Below are positions 33,484 through 44,700 of a DNA stretch of 64,000 nucleotides, one piece after another. The position numbers were made by a program, and so were the translations under genes. Position 1 is the first letter of the stretch. Each line of letters starts with the position of its first letter. Origin of the DNA: Cristatella mucedo (taxonomy: Eukaryota; Bryozoa; Phylactolaemata; Cristatellidae); contig WPIO01000069.1 of the NCBI GenBank assembly GCA_009760855.2, forward strand, positions 1 to 64,000, given 5' to 3'. The notes under the pieces were generated by a model. The model worked only from the letters and a program-made list of their open reading frames with translations. It was not told the DNA's origin and did not search any database.

Positions 33484-34055
33484 AATGTAATGTAATGTAT
33501 CTCTGTCTGTAATTCCACAAAGCCACACAGACTATGTGGGTGTTTCGCAGGAGAGTTTTGTATACCACACTCACAGCCTAAGCAGCTCTCGATACGCATT
33601 TGCTAGCCAACAGACTTCATCTCATGCAACAAAGAGAAAGTGAGAAGCATTGCCGAGTCAGGAGAGCAATTGAGGTAGTGAGTAGCATGGAAGTAGCAGC
33701 TCAGGACTGCTGGAAAGGATGAGCCGTAGTCGGCAGCAGGAGAGTAGTTGTCGTTGCGTAAGAATCGTGGAAGCGAGTTCCTCAGTCCAGAACCCGCAGA
33801 GCTAAAGCATCTGTCGCCAACGGTCTTTAAGCGGAGGAATGGAACAGCCAATTTATTGTCCATATAGGACCTGAGGGCATGAGGCGGCTGAAACTAGAGC
33901 AGCAGTTCAGCTAGGTATGGAGGAGCCAAGCCGTGAGGGGCCTTGCAGGTCAGCATAAGAACTTTGCTCTGTGTTCGTTAATCAACCGGCAGCCATCCTA
34001 CCTTCTATAGCAAAGAGGACTCGTGGTCAAACCTCTGGGACTTGAAAACGGATGG
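33484..34055 (-). mobile_element. LINE B 3' part
   Basis: TAATGTAATG tail. The minus frame reads NKLAVPFLRLKTVGDRCFSS, as in other copies, and extends upstream to the GWLP-type region at about 34.0 kb. Confidence 0.85.
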
Positions 34056-34359
34056 ATATGTTAACCTATGGATGAACTCTCACACTGTGTATATATTGCT
34101 TAGAAAACTAGAAATAAAAATATGCTAGGTCCCCCCCTGGAATCGATTTGAAGTACAATGCTTCTCGTATGCTAATGGATTGACAACCAGTCCTGATTCT
34201 TTTTTTTCTTTTTTAATCTAGGGCTTTTTAGTTTTTGCTAGTTTTATGTCAGCTATAAAGCGTATGCCATCTCAGCTAGGGCATATATAGTGGGGTTGGT
34301 CATATGAACAAACTTATCCAGGACATCTTATGCTTAACCCTGAGGACTGCCATAGATAG

Positions 34360-34636
34360 CTTGGGTGCTTCATACCTATCTGTACTGCCGTACCAGTCTC
34401 ACCCTTGTCCTGCCCTCGGGCCCTAAATAGACAACGAACTCCATTCGTATGGTTAGAGACCGTTGGTGACAGAACCTTTTGTTCTGTTTGTCCTAGACTG
34501 TGGAATTCACTTCTACATTTCCCACGCATCGACATCTACTCTCTGTCAACCGACTGTGGCACATCCTCTCCAGACGTCCTGAGCTGCTACTCACATGCTA
34601 CTCACTTTCTCGACTACCCTACTGACTCAGATGTGC
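34360..34636 (+). mobile_element. LINE B fragment interrupted by SINE1
   Basis: The frame around ETVGDRTFCSVCPRLWNSLL matches LINE B. The copy stops at TCAGATGTGCTT, where a SINE1 begins. Confidence 0.75.
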
Positions 34637-34639
34637 TTA

Positions 34640-34818
34640 AAAAAAATCCTAGCTGCTTAAACAGCCTCTTTTTGTATAGCGACAGAAAAGTCTTTACGGC
34701 TATCACCGCCGCTTGCAGTGGCGATAAAGGATCGCCCACCACAGGAATCGAACCCACGACCTCAGGACCGAGGTCATGAAAGCAACCGCCTTACCTAGTG
34801 TGCCATTACGGCTCACCA
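34640..34818 (-). mobile_element. SINE1 copy, full length, next to the tRNA
   Basis: From TAGCTGCTTAAACAGCCTC to CCATTACGGCTCACC; it interrupts LINE B on its left and abuts the tRNA-Asp on its right. Confidence 0.85.
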
Positions 34819-34825
34819 AAAATAC

Positions 34826-34896
34826 TCCTTGGCAGGGAAATGAACCCCGGTCTCCCGCGTGACAGGCGGGGATACTAACCACTATACTACCAAGGA
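34826..34896 (-). tRNA. tRNA-Asp (GTC), possibly a pseudogene
   Basis: On the minus strand the 71-nt sequence folds as a cloverleaf. The acceptor stem TCCTTGG/CCAAGGA pairs fully, the D arm is TAGTATAGTGGTTAGTA, the anticodon loop is CCTGTCACG with GTC, and the T stem is CGGGG/CCCTG. The body is near-identical to animal tRNA-Asp. The T loop reads TTCATTT instead of TTCAATT, so the invariant A58, also part of the B box, is T. That could weaken transcription and m1A58 modification, hence the doubt about function. It lies 6-8 bp from a SINE1 copy on the same strand. Confidence 0.85.
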
Positions 34897-34930
34897 CTGC
34901 TCTTGTCAGCTGTCTCCCGCGCCTTTGCAG

Positions 34931-35141
34931 ACGCCTGGTGGAGATCATGCCCTCGCGCGTGCAGCACTGGCAGGCGACGCAGTCTGTTTCCGATGAGGCC
35001 GACCACCAGCAGCTCGAGGAGGTGCGGCGTGAGCAGCTGGAGGCGAAGCAACGGCTCGAAGAGCTCGACGACCGTCATCGGCGTCTCGATCAGATCGTTG
35101 AGCGAGGACGGCAGGTGACTGTCATCGATGCCTCGACCGAG
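34931..35141 (+). CDS. CXXC1: CXXC1/CFP1 exon: coiled coil
   Basis: It begins RLVEIMPSRVQHWQA, the conserved CFP1 motif after the Cys-rich segment, then a charged heptad-like helix (EEVRREQLEAKQRLEELDD, RHRRLDQIVERGRQ) expected to form a coiled coil. The acceptor is CGCGCCTTTGCAG. Two in-frame phase-0 donors are possible: GAG|GTAATC after 35141 and CAG|GTGACT after 35114; the shorter form omits VTVIDASTE. Both join in frame to the exon at 43372. A tRNA-Asp-like gene ends 34 bp upstream on the other strand. Confidence 0.92.
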
Positions 35142-35889
35142 GTAATCTGTCAACTCTAACCCCCACCCCACCCCTGCTTGTCGCGCCGCCAGGTTATGGA
35201 GGAGGTCTATTTACCCTAAGCTGGTTAGTAAGGTCGCCAAGTGAAGAAAGTAGATGGTTGGGCTGGTTATTTTTTTTATTTGGTCATGTCTACTTGTGCT
35301 GGTTGTGGTTCGTGTTCAACTCATCTGAAACAACTTCTCAACCGCCAGCAGTAATCTGGTGTCGGGCTGTGAGAGTGACAGTCCTCTCTGTCGTGTGAGT
35401 TTTGCTTAGTCGATCTAGTGATCGTTCTTTGCAACCAAGGTCGTGGGCTCGAGGTTGGCGAGGGTTGGCCGCAGGGTGACCTGCAGAAATGAGGTGGTTC
35501 AATCAGTCCACCTTTCCTTTTTTTTGTTTTTCTTTAACACTGGTAGACATCGTTTATTGCACACTTCCTCCAAAGCCAGCGTTCAGAACTTCCATGGTTG
35601 CAATGAGCTCGGAGCCTTTTGCAGCTTATACCCACAGCACGTTAATTAGCTCTCCGGCTCTCGGGGACTGACTCTGGAGGCCACTATATTCAGTTGTATG
35701 CTAGTCAAACTCGTCCTTTGTTTTTATGATTCAGCCAATTGGGAAAGTGAGTGGCTCTCAAAGTGGATGTGATTAGTGTTGAGGAGTTCTGGCAGATCTA
35801 GCTTGTTTATACACTAGCAATGCTCATCTAAATCAGGCTGCTTTTTTGGCCGACCTGACTTGCAGCCCCCCCCCCCCGCAATATTGTCG

Positions 35890-37725
35890 TTATAATAAAA
35901 ATAGGAGTAAGGCAAGTGTATAGCTCTTTAAGAGAACTAAATCTCATTCTAGACACTTGACATATGCTATACAGGGAGGTGTCAATTTGTTGGTAGTAAC
36001 ATACATAGTGTCAGCATGCATACAATCACCTGCAAAAGTATTTACGAGGTGCATTAGACATCGTCTACGTAATAACTAATCACTCTCGGATGTCCCCCGC
36101 CGGTGTGGGCCAGCTTTTATATAAACCTGACTCTTTTACATATAAATCGGACCCAATGTCGATGGCCGTGTTTACGATAACTGTAAGAAACAGAAACACT
36201 CCTGCGGCCTGGCATGGTAACTTGCCTTTAAAAATGGCAGAACTTGAGTTTTGACTTTTAGTACGATTATTGTACTTGCAATCCAAACGGCCTACGATTT
36301 TTCTGGAATTAACTTGTGCGAAGGAGGGGAGTAATCTTTGCACTTCCTAGCCACACCATTAATGTAGAGCAACTCATACAGCACTTATCTGCCATGGGAA
36401 AGACAGAGGAGCTAAATAGTGAAGTCGAAGGCTAAATCGTTGCCTACCACGAGATGAGTCTTAGCAACGTGAAGGTGGTAAGGAAGCTTGGTTTAAGTTT
36501 GAGGCATCGATCAGGTATAACCTGAAGAAGTATTTTCAAGGTGGCAGCATAGACGTCTGACCATGTTTTGGCTGCCCACGTTCGACGACAAAAAATTACG
36601 AACGTCTGCTAAAACTTGCCGCACTGTGTCGAAGGAAAGCACCACTTTGAGCTCTCTCCAAGACCTTAGAAGTGATCACCGGCGAGGCTGCAAACGTTGA
36701 TACAGTTCGCAGAAGGCTTACGGAGCACGGCATTTACAGAACGGTTAGTAAACACAGGCTGTTAACTAACGAACGATAGCGAAATTGCAGTCTGTGGTCG
36801 GCCTGACAACATGCCCACTTTACAGCTGCCGACTGGGGCAGTATTCTATGAACCGGTGTAAGTTAATTCAGGCAAGCAGAAGAATTTGTTAGTCGAAGAA
36901 AAGGGAAAACGTTACCCAGCCTGCTTGCAATTTGTGCTCAAGTAAGGAGGTAGAAGTGTGCCTGTTTGGTCTTGTTTTTTGGCTTCATTTAGGAACTCGG
37001 CACCGAATCAACAGGATTATGGACATCGTCAAAAAGGGTGGCATGCCCTATGCCAGAGCTCTTGTGGGGAGGACTACCATTGGCGAATGGATAATGATCC
37101 CAGGCCTACTGAAAGTGCAATGAAGCGATTCTTTGCCGGTTCAGGTCGTGTCCGATTCCTTAGTCGGCCAAACCAATCTCCCGATCTCGACTTTATTGAG
37201 CATCTGTGGGACAGGTTTGAGCGCTCACTTAGAGCTGGGAACAGCATCTCGTCTCCCCCAAGCAGTTTTTCGGTGATGTTAAGCATCACTGGGGCTGAAT
37301 TACTCCGGATGTTTGCCGAAAGTTGACTGAGTCAAAACCCCTGCGACCACATGAAGTCATAAGGAACAGGGGTGGTTCGACCTTCTAATGATGTGGGTAC
37401 CCATTAGTGCATATATAACCTCAGTTCTGATTATATAAAATATTAAAAGACCTCGTGTGCATGCTTTCAGTGCTGTTCGACGAAGAGCAATTCAAATCAA
37501 CTGACGGTACAGTGGCTTGGTGGTGGATCCATTAACCCTCGTAAATACTTTTGAGTGTAAATACATGCAATACATTTCACACCGACCCAGTAAATGCTGT
37601 GAGGAACAGCTGCATTTTAGCTACTAATTTAATCGTCAGTTCAGTGGATGCCATTACGACAGTCGGGAGTTAGTTCCAAGTTTTGGAAGGGTACAAGCTT
37701 AAGGTTCAGACTCCGAAGGATTTAA
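35890..37725 (-). mobile_element. LINE A 3' fragment split by a Tc1 element
   Basis: 35890-36020 matches the 3' UTR and 37560-37725 continues with the adjoining coding end (AGTAAATGCTGTG..., GGGAGTTAGTTCCAAG...). The Tc1 element at 36021-37559 lies between. Confidence 0.72.
36021..37559 (+). mobile_element. Tc1/mariner element with broken transposase
   Basis: Inverted ends share AAAAGTATTTACGAGG (36034-36049) with its exact complement (37537-37552), flanked by TA. Inside, Tc1 transposase remnants occur in order. These are AIVAYHEMSLSNVKVVRKLG (about 36.43-36.49 kb), CGCPR-like and VDTVRRRLTEHGIYRTVSK (36.69-36.75 kb), the DNDP motif (37.09 kb) and NQSPDLDFIEHLWDRFERSL (37.17-37.23 kb). The last corresponds to the third catalytic carboxylate region. 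Several stops and frameshifts make it inactive. Confidence 0.88.
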
Positions 37726-37734
37726 TGATAAGAA

Positions 37735-37895
37735 TAACTATATGATTATTGTGTATAGCACCCCAAGAGAACTTAATCTCCATTCAGGCAGTTCACATAT
37801 GCCTCGGGGCTCGAGCCCATGACTTCAGCCAGAGAGCTTTGTCGGGGTGAGCACCTTAACCGCTCGGCCAAACCAGCTCGGTGGTATTTAAATGA
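37735..37895 (-). mobile_element. SINE2 copy, near full length
   Basis: GCACCCCAAGAGAACTTAAT, GGGGCTCGAGCCCATGAC, GCTCGGCCAAACCAGCTCGG; inserted between two LINE A fragments. Confidence 0.78.
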
Positions 37896-38384
37896 GTTAT
37901 ATAATAATAATAATAGTAATAATGCATTTTATCTCATCTTCTGATAACTTAATGTCTTTTTAGGCACGTATGCGACAAAGGCAGAATGAGCATATAATCG
38001 GTGAGTGGTAAAATGTAGTGACATTATGCATAATATTACTAGTGGTAGCATACTGAGTGTCAGCTCTCGTAAGCACACAAAGGACAAATCACGAGGACCT
38101 AGCAAATGCTGTGTGAAGCATATACTTATAGCTAATTTGTAGTTGCTGTCAAGCCAGCAGAGCCGTGACCTTAGTCGGTAGTGATTTTCGGGCTTTGGGA
38201 ACATCCAAACTAAAGACATGCTCTCCAAAAGGATGAGGGGTTGGTTCTAGTCACAGCTTTATTACTTCAGTCAGCAGATTAGCTGATACGATGCCTAGCC
38301 CGGATGAGTAGTGGGTCAGAGAGGTAGGCTGGAGCCAAAAAGTTAAAGAAACTAAAAGTGAGTGATAGAATCTTGAAAGAAAAT

Positions 38385-38508
38385 CTTAGCTGATTCAGTA
38401 GCCTCTATTGTATAGCAGCAGAAGAGCCTCATTGGCTATCTCCACCACTTGCAGCTGGCAATAAAGGATCGCCAAACTGCAAGATTCGAACCCACGACCT
38501 TGGTCATG
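38385..38508 (-). mobile_element. SINE1 copy, lacking tRNA 5' end
   Basis: TTAGCTGATTCAGTAGCCTC to ACCCACGACCTTGGTCATG; truncated where the next copy begins. Confidence 0.75.
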
Positions 38509-38510
38509 AA

Positions 38511-38690
38511 AAAAGTACTAGCAGATTTAACTGCCTCTTTTTGTATAGCGACAGAAGAGCCTTAACGGCAACGACCACCGCTTCCAGTGGCGATCAAGGA
38601 TCGCCCACCGCAGGATTCGAACCTATGACCTCATGGCCGAGGTCGTGAAAAGCAACCGCCTTACCTAGTGAGCCAATACGAGCACCATAC
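38511..38690 (-). mobile_element. SINE1 copy, full length
   Basis: AAAAGTACTAGCAGATTTAA to GAGCCAATACGAGCACC; inserted at the end of the previous copy. Confidence 0.82.
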
Positions 38691-39184
38691 CTCGCACTAT
38701 CATGGCCCCTGATGAAGAGCAACTGTAGATCGGCAAGAAGTGGTGTGATTTGGCCGCTGGGATGCTCACAACAGACAAGCCTGGCTGCAGTGGGTTTTTT
38801 AATTTTTAATTTTTACTAAATTAGGTTTAATAATTGCACAGGCCGGTAGACATGTGCGGAGGGAATGACAGAAGTCGATGTCACAAGGGCATAGGTCAAC
38901 TCTGGTGTAGTTCTTCAAACTAAGCAGGCTTCAGCTTTTGCAATGTAACTTTGCTGAAAGTAGGCAGACATTGCTGTGGAGCATGTGGTCTTCTACTGAA
39001 AGGTCTCTTTGTAAACCTGTAAGTCGCTTTTGTCCTCATTTAATTTGAAACAGTTTATGGCAAACATCACTCGAATGTCATCAATACCAGCAGAATGAGA
39101 GTTGAGATAGCTTGACGTTCTCAAATGCAGGTGTGGCTCAAAGTACATTTGAGGCGGTTTCTCATATTAATGCAAATTAAAGCC

Positions 39185-39395
39185 TTATTTGTACTTGTCG
39201 AGTCCATTGGCACGAGGGAGAATATAGATTTGCATGTTGACTCTGTGCATATCACCCTAACCATGCTATGCTTGTTGTCATTGAGCATGATACTACTAGC
39301 CATTCGATCGTGCTTCCTTTGCAGCAAATGTAAAGTTCCCTAGAAAGAGACCTGAGTTCTCTGATGGTGCTATATCTAATGTATATATTTTTTTA
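39185..39395 (+). mobile_element. LINE A 3' UTR and tail
   Basis: 3' UTR (GCATGTTGACTCTGTGCATA, GAGCATGATACTACTAGCC) and tail (CTAGAAAGAGACCTGAGTTC). Confidence 0.75.
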
Positions 39396-39399
39396 AAGA

Positions 39400-40780
39400 A
39401 GATGGAATATGCACCGATTTCAGGGGTGCTTAATATATTAAGTGCTTCAATAATGAATTGCTGTGCTTTGAAATTTGGACCTAAGTCACAGCAGTTATTA
39501 ACCATTGATGCTCAGGCAAGGTGTGAGGTGCACACACAAAAATGTGTGATCAATAGTGTCATATGGTGCAGAATGATCGAGCAAAACAAGCAAAGGCAGG
39601 CTATTTCCAGGCCGTTATACACTTGCAGGAGTGCTGACTCTTTGAGTGGTAAGCTGTCAAACCTGACTAGACTTTTCTAGGTTTCAAATTTTTATGAACA
39701 TGCTTTCTTAATGATTGGTTGAACAGCAGTCTTATGAAAGGTACTTGAACATAACACGAGGCTAAGTGGATATCTGTAATGTTATTTATGCAGGACATTA
39801 GCAAATGTTTGCATGTTGGAGAACTACGTTTACAGTCTTTAGGGCTAGTACTGCTCTTAGTATGCAGATGAACTTTGAGATTTGGTGGTTGGTCGCGAGA
39901 ATGAAAGCTGCATGAAACCGACGAAGAGGCATCCAGTGGGGATGTTACCGTGCCAGTGGAGTCTAGTTGGTTTTTTAATGGTTTGTCTGACTTGATCTAA
40001 CTTGCTGACAAAGAAGCAGGATAAGTAATCTGCCCCATCTCCAAGGGTGCTGACGTTTGAGTTGTTAAGGAGAGGTCTAAGGGTTGACACCTGCATTTTG
40101 GATTATGCAACCGTGGCTGGACACTTTTTTATTGACATAGACTTGGCATTCGCTAAGATGAGCAATACTCTTTAAATGCCTATTGATGGGCAGTCTGTCT
40201 TGATCTTATATATGCAGTATTAAGCTTGTGCTTAGTAGGCCAAGTTAGATTAATTTAGGCAGTAACCATAGGTCATTTAGGCAAGGACATACTGTATGCT
40301 TAGTCAGAGGAGAAAGCTCTCCAGTATGCAGGCTAGCTTTGCAGTTTAAAAATCTACCCGTTAAGACAGGTTAGTCAGAATATTGACTAGCAGGTACACA
40401 AAAATATCTTACGGCCAGTAACAATGTCAAGGGTGTTAAGGCTTTGAGATTCCTGGATGATCCTGGATATCGAGGAGACACAAACTGCTGACTGAATGTG
40501 ATCTGCTTGCAGTAAGATATGCAGAACTAGGTAATAATAGAAATATAGTTTAAACAATCGATTAGAATTTTTGATCGGCATTGTGACCTTTGCTGTAAGT
40601 ATGGCCCTTCACAGGAGCAACAAGATAAAATAAATATCGTTGTGAGGACTTTGGCATTGAAGTGGTCAATTAAGTCAGTGAGATAAATTTTTAAATTGCC
40701 CAGTACGAGGAAAGGATAATCTGGCCCTCAGATTCAAAATGCCATCCGAAACTAAAAGTAAGGAATATTTGTACCTGGGA
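39400..40780 (-). mobile_element. LINE A upstream part (endonuclease end to RT), old
   Basis: On the minus strand, remnants appear in LINE order. They are an endonuclease-like stretch with LVLGNLKIYLTDLIDHFNAK near 40.65-40.72 kb, then LNTLDIVTGR (the GHTLDLVI-type motif near the endonuclease end, ~40.43 kb). After these come CFFVSKLDQVRQTI in the pre-RT linker (~40.0 kb) and an RT piece near 39.58 kb. This is the only place in the window where endonuclease sequence of the family is seen. Confidence 0.55.
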
Positions 40781-40838
40781 GTGGGTGATAGGTGATAGGT
40801 TACAGCCACCATTGGAAAATTACTCTCTTGACCGACTA

Positions 40839-41079
40839 ATAATAATAATAATAATAATAATAATGCACTTGATAAAGCGCCCTCAGAGATTTTAATCTCT
40901 CTCTAGGCGCTTTACATTTTCTGCAAAGGGAAATGCAATTGAATGGTAAATAAAATCGTGCTTGATAAACAAACAAACATGAATAACATGGTTAGGGGTG
41001 ACATGCACAGGGTCAGCATGCAAATGTGGTTAGTGGCAGCATGCACAGTGTCAGCACGCATAAGCACATCAAAGACGAA
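40839..41079 (-). mobile_element. LINE A 3' UTR and tail of the copy at 41.1-42.5 kb
   Basis: (AAT)n at 40839-40863, then the reverse complement of the tail (AAAGCGCCCTCAGAG...) and 3' UTR, contiguous with the RT ORF at 41080. Confidence 0.9.
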
Positions 41080-42503
41080 TCACAGGGACCCACTAAATGC
41101 TGTCCTAAATAGGTGTGTTTTTAGGTTCCTTTTAAGTGTGGTTGGGTCAGGGGATGTTTTGACGTAGGTCGGGAGGGAGTTCCAGGCTTTGGGAGCATAT
41201 AAACTAAATGCACGGTCTCCAAAGGATTTAAGGTTTGTACGGGGTATTTGTAGGCTGTTGGATTCCGAAAAGCGATGCTTGGCCTGATAGGGTAGTATAT
41301 CGGAGAGATAGGCTAGAGCCAAAGAATGAAGTGACCTACAAATGAGCGACAAAACCTTTAAGTCAATCCGTTGTTTGACTGGTAGCCAGTGCAGGTCGGC
41401 GAGAAGTGGAGTAATGTGGCAACTGCGACGCTCACAACAGACAAGCCTAGCTGCAGAATTTTGCACCAGCTGCAATCGCTTGATCGCACATGCCGGTAGG
41501 CCAGAGAGCAGTGAGTAGCAGAAATCGAGATGGGATGTCGCGAATGCATGGACTAACTTAGATGTGGAATCCTTATCTAAACAAGCCCGAATTTTAGCAA
41601 TGTTATGAAGCTGAAAATAGGCAGATTTGACTGTGGAGCTGATATGGTCGTCTAGCGAGAGGTCACTTTGGAATATGACACCTAGATTTCGAGCTGATTC
41701 AACTGGAGATATGCTGGCAGAGCCAATTTTGAGTTTCAGCCTTTCCAGTTTGTGAATCACACTGGGTTTGCCCATAACTAGTAAGTTAGTTTTATTGTCA
41801 TTTAGTTTTAGAAAATTTGCTGTCATCCATGTGCGATGTCATCAATGTATGCAGGATGTGAGTTGAGAGAATTTGAGGGGCTCGAAGGCTGGGAGGGATC
41901 AAAGCAAAGGTACAACTGAGTGTCATCCGCATAGAAGTCAAAGCCTAGATTGTGCTTGGCAATCACATCAGCAAGGGGGAGCGTATAAACCGTGAAAAGA
42001 ACCGGACCTAGCACGGAGCCCTGAGGTACCCCATAATATAGAGGTACCTCAGACGATCTTTGTCTATTCACGTCAATACTCTGGAGTCTCCCACTGAGAT
42101 AGGACTTGAACAACTGCAGAGCAGTGCCAGTGATGCCCAGGCGAGATGTGAGGTGCTCTAGAAGAACTTTGTGCTCGATGGTATCAAAAGCTGCCGAAAG
42201 ATCGAGCAAAACAAGCAGAGAAACTCTACCCATGTCTGCATTCCTAAGTAGGTCGTTGTATACCCTAAGCAATGCTGACTCTGTGGAGTGATTAGCTCTA
42301 AAGCCAGACTGGAACTTACTAGCAAGGTGTGAGGTTTCGATATATGAGTTTAGCACGTCTGCCTCGACCCGTTCCAGTGTCTTTGATAGGAATGATAGAA
42401 GGGAGACTGGGGAGGAGTTGCTCAAGTTCTCTTGGTCTAGTGTCGATTTCTTGAGAAGTGGCCTGACTACAGCTTTTTTGAATGGTGCAGGGACATGACC
42501 CAA
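41080..42503 (-). mobile_element. LINE A reverse transcriptase, best-preserved copy (element 40839-42505)
   Basis: Two long open frames (42503-41823, then 41826-41080) abut and overlap by 4 bases: a single frameshift in an otherwise near-intact RT. Motifs include [33 protein letters not shown], intact FYADDTQLYLCF, NDNKTNLLVMG, ADLHWLPVKQRIDLKVLSL and NLKTHLFRTAFSGSL at the C-terminus. This is the CR1/L2-like layout. The endonuclease half is absent (5' truncation near 42505). The 3' end with the ATT microsatellite is at 40839-40863. Confidence 0.92.
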
Positions 42504-42689
42504 GGATATTATAACTACAATATGAAACCTAAAGGACTGATGTGAAAGGACTTAAAACAGTTAGAGGTTTAGAGGGAAACAAGTGACATTGACATAGCCT
42601 GAACCTATAATGGTCGATCTTGGTGTAAGAAATAAAACAAGTCCGTCGGTTCATAAGTTATGGTCAGGATGTGAGTCAATTTGTATAGA

Positions 42690-42835
42690 GTGGCAGTGGA
42701 GCTTTTAATGCTATCACTACCACTTGCAGGTGCAATAAAGGATCGCCCAACACAGAATTTGAACCTGCGACCTCGTTACTGAGGTCGTGAAAAGTAACCC
42801 CCTTACCTAGTGGGCCTTCACGGCCCAAGAGCATG
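42690..42835 (-). mobile_element. SINE1 copy
   Basis: GGAGCTTTTAATGCTATCAC to GTGGGCCTTCACGGCCC. Confidence 0.78.
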
Positions 42836-43371
42836 TCTCATCATATTAGGGATTTATTGAACATTGTATTCTACCATGAATGTGCATTGTGTAGGCACAC
42901 TTTAAGAGCAGCCGCCTGAGTTATGACTGCTAAGTTTAACCTATTCTTAGCAGTGCCATAGTGCGATATATAGATCCGAAATTATCAATGCACATTGTAG
43001 CCAGTGGCAGAATTAGAACTTGTATCTATGTATGCGATTTCCTAATTCTGGCAGAATCAGCAGCATCAACCTGGTATATATCGAATGACAATAGCATCGA
43101 TAGTAATAGCTGGTTGTCGAAGCTTATCCTGGCTGATGTTTTGCTTGGCTGATGCTCTGCTTGACCTATTTTCCTGGAAAGTCTTTATTGAATGAGCGAG
43201 TTCTTCATTTCCGAGCCACCTACCCAACACATGGTTCCATAATTTTGCCGCTATAATTCCTTTGGGATGGACAGCCATGTGTAGTCTTGTCATTTGTGTC
43301 GTGTCTCTATTCATGTATCGGTTGTAATTGCCCAATGACGGGCATGTCTTTTTGGTCATTTTATCTTGCAG

Positions 43372-43488
43372 AGAGATGATGAGTTGTCCGATTCGGCAGA
43401 GGCAGAGCTGACCATGCACTGTGTATCATGTGGGCACGAGTTTGGCCAGAGGAACGTCGTTCGGCACATGGAGAAGTGCTTTGTGAAG
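43372..43488 (+). CDS. CXXC1: CXXC1/CFP1 exon: Set1-interaction region, first zinc motif
   Basis: The exon encodes RDDELSDSAEAEL (acidic), then MHCVSCGHEFGQRNVVRHME and KCFVK. The CxxC...HxxxC arrangement is the start of the conserved C-terminal Set1-interaction domain of CFP1, which docks CFP1 to SETD1/COMPASS. It is 39 codons, phase 0 at both ends. The acceptor is ATTTTATCTTGCAG and the donor AAG|GTGTGA. A GTG repeat at the donor lets an unspliced frame run briefly into a stop. Confidence 0.93.
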
Positions 43489-44078
43489 GTGTGAAAGCTG
43501 TACTGGTTGCCACAGCCATGCCCGATTCCTGCCAGTCTGCATATCTCTTAGCCAGGTTGTGCTTCCTGCCTTGCAAACTCGTGCCGGCTAAGATCTGTCG
43601 GCTTGCTATATTGGCTGGCATTCTATTAGATGTGTGTGTGTCCTTTAGCTGTGTTGTGATCCTGATAACATAATCTTATTAAATATTGGGCTTAAGGGGT
43701 CACCATAGATATTACCATAATATCAAATGCTATAACAGATCTTGGTATTTTTCTGTTGATTAAAGTGTGCCATATCTGTCACTCCCATGAGATGCTCCTT
43801 CTCAATACTTCAGTTGAAGAGGGGTGTTTTCTGCTTATTAGCATAATTTAGTTAATATCTTGGTTTAATTTGTAGATGCTGCCGAGTTTGGCAGATAGAT
43901 AAATAATATCAATACATGACGTGTAATATTTCTGCTGATGAACGATCTGCTACTGTGTCTGTGAGTGCTGTGGGTTTTTGTGACATCAGCCGTCAAGTAC
44001 TTTACGGTTCGTATGTCACTTTCTCCTCTTGGCCATTGCTTTCGTAGTTTTGTTGCAGCTGTACAAAATTTGTTTCAG

Positions 44079-44219
44079 CTAGAACGAGAGATGTCATTTG
44101 GTGCACCTATGAAATCTCTTATCGGCGGGGACCTCATCTGCGATAGCTATAATGCTTCGTCGAAGACCTACTGCAAGCGGCTCAAGGTCATCTGCCCGGA
44201 ACACGCAAAGGAGCCAAAG
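44079..44219 (+). CDS. CXXC1: CXXC1/CFP1 exon: Set1-interaction region, middle
   Basis: This 47-codon exon reads LEREMSFGAPMKSLIGGDLI, then CDSYNASSKTYCKRLKVICP and EHAKEPK. The CDxYNxxSKTYCKRLxVxCPEH block is diagnostic for CFP1. The acceptor is TTTGTTTCAG; an alternative AG 22 bp upstream would run into a stop, which decides the start. The donor AAG|GTGCCG is weak at +4 to +6, but phase 0 and the protein join (EPK then VSENEACGCPL) support it. Confidence 0.94.
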
Positions 44220-44594
44220 GTGCCGATTTCATTCTGCCTATGAGCATGCTGATTCTGGGTGGGTTGATGCCTTGTTAGTTAAGGCAGAGAGCTGGGCCGT
44301 CTGACAATCACTATTACTCGAATGCAATTATGCCTATGAACTTGTATCACAATCACCACAATGTTTGAGCCAGTGGGATTCCTAAGCACTAGCCGGAAAA
44401 TCCTTGAGGTAGACCAGTGGATTTTGCAACTCTAGTAACTTAATAGTACTCTAAATGCATGTTATCCCTTGCATGCCTGGGGTGTGCACACAAAACCTAG
44501 CCCAATGGAAGATGTTTCTCAATCCGTGGGGATCCATTAGCAAGACCTTTTCGCTGCTAGTAGCTTAATAATGAGGACATTTTCTTATGTGTAC

Positions 44595-44700
44595 TGAAAG
44601 CTCCTTACTCTCTTGAGTGCGCTATAGAAAACTCTCTTGCATAGCACCCACTTAGTATTAGTGGCTTTGTGGAGTTACAGACGAAGATATTTTGCATAAG
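44595..44700 (+). mobile_element. LINE B 3' end fragment
   Basis: GCGCTATAGAAAACTCTCTTG, TTTGTGGAGTTACAGACGAA; within the CXXC1 intron 44220-44913. Confidence 0.72.

Larger units (their letters stand above)
37900..39120 (-). mobile_element. LINE A fragment split by two SINE1 copies
   Basis: 37900-38385 holds the 3' end and 38690-39120 the next upstream coding region (CAACAGACAAGCCTGGCTGC..., GCTGAAAGTAGGCAGACATT). Two SINE1 copies in the same orientation fill the gap. Confidence 0.72.
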
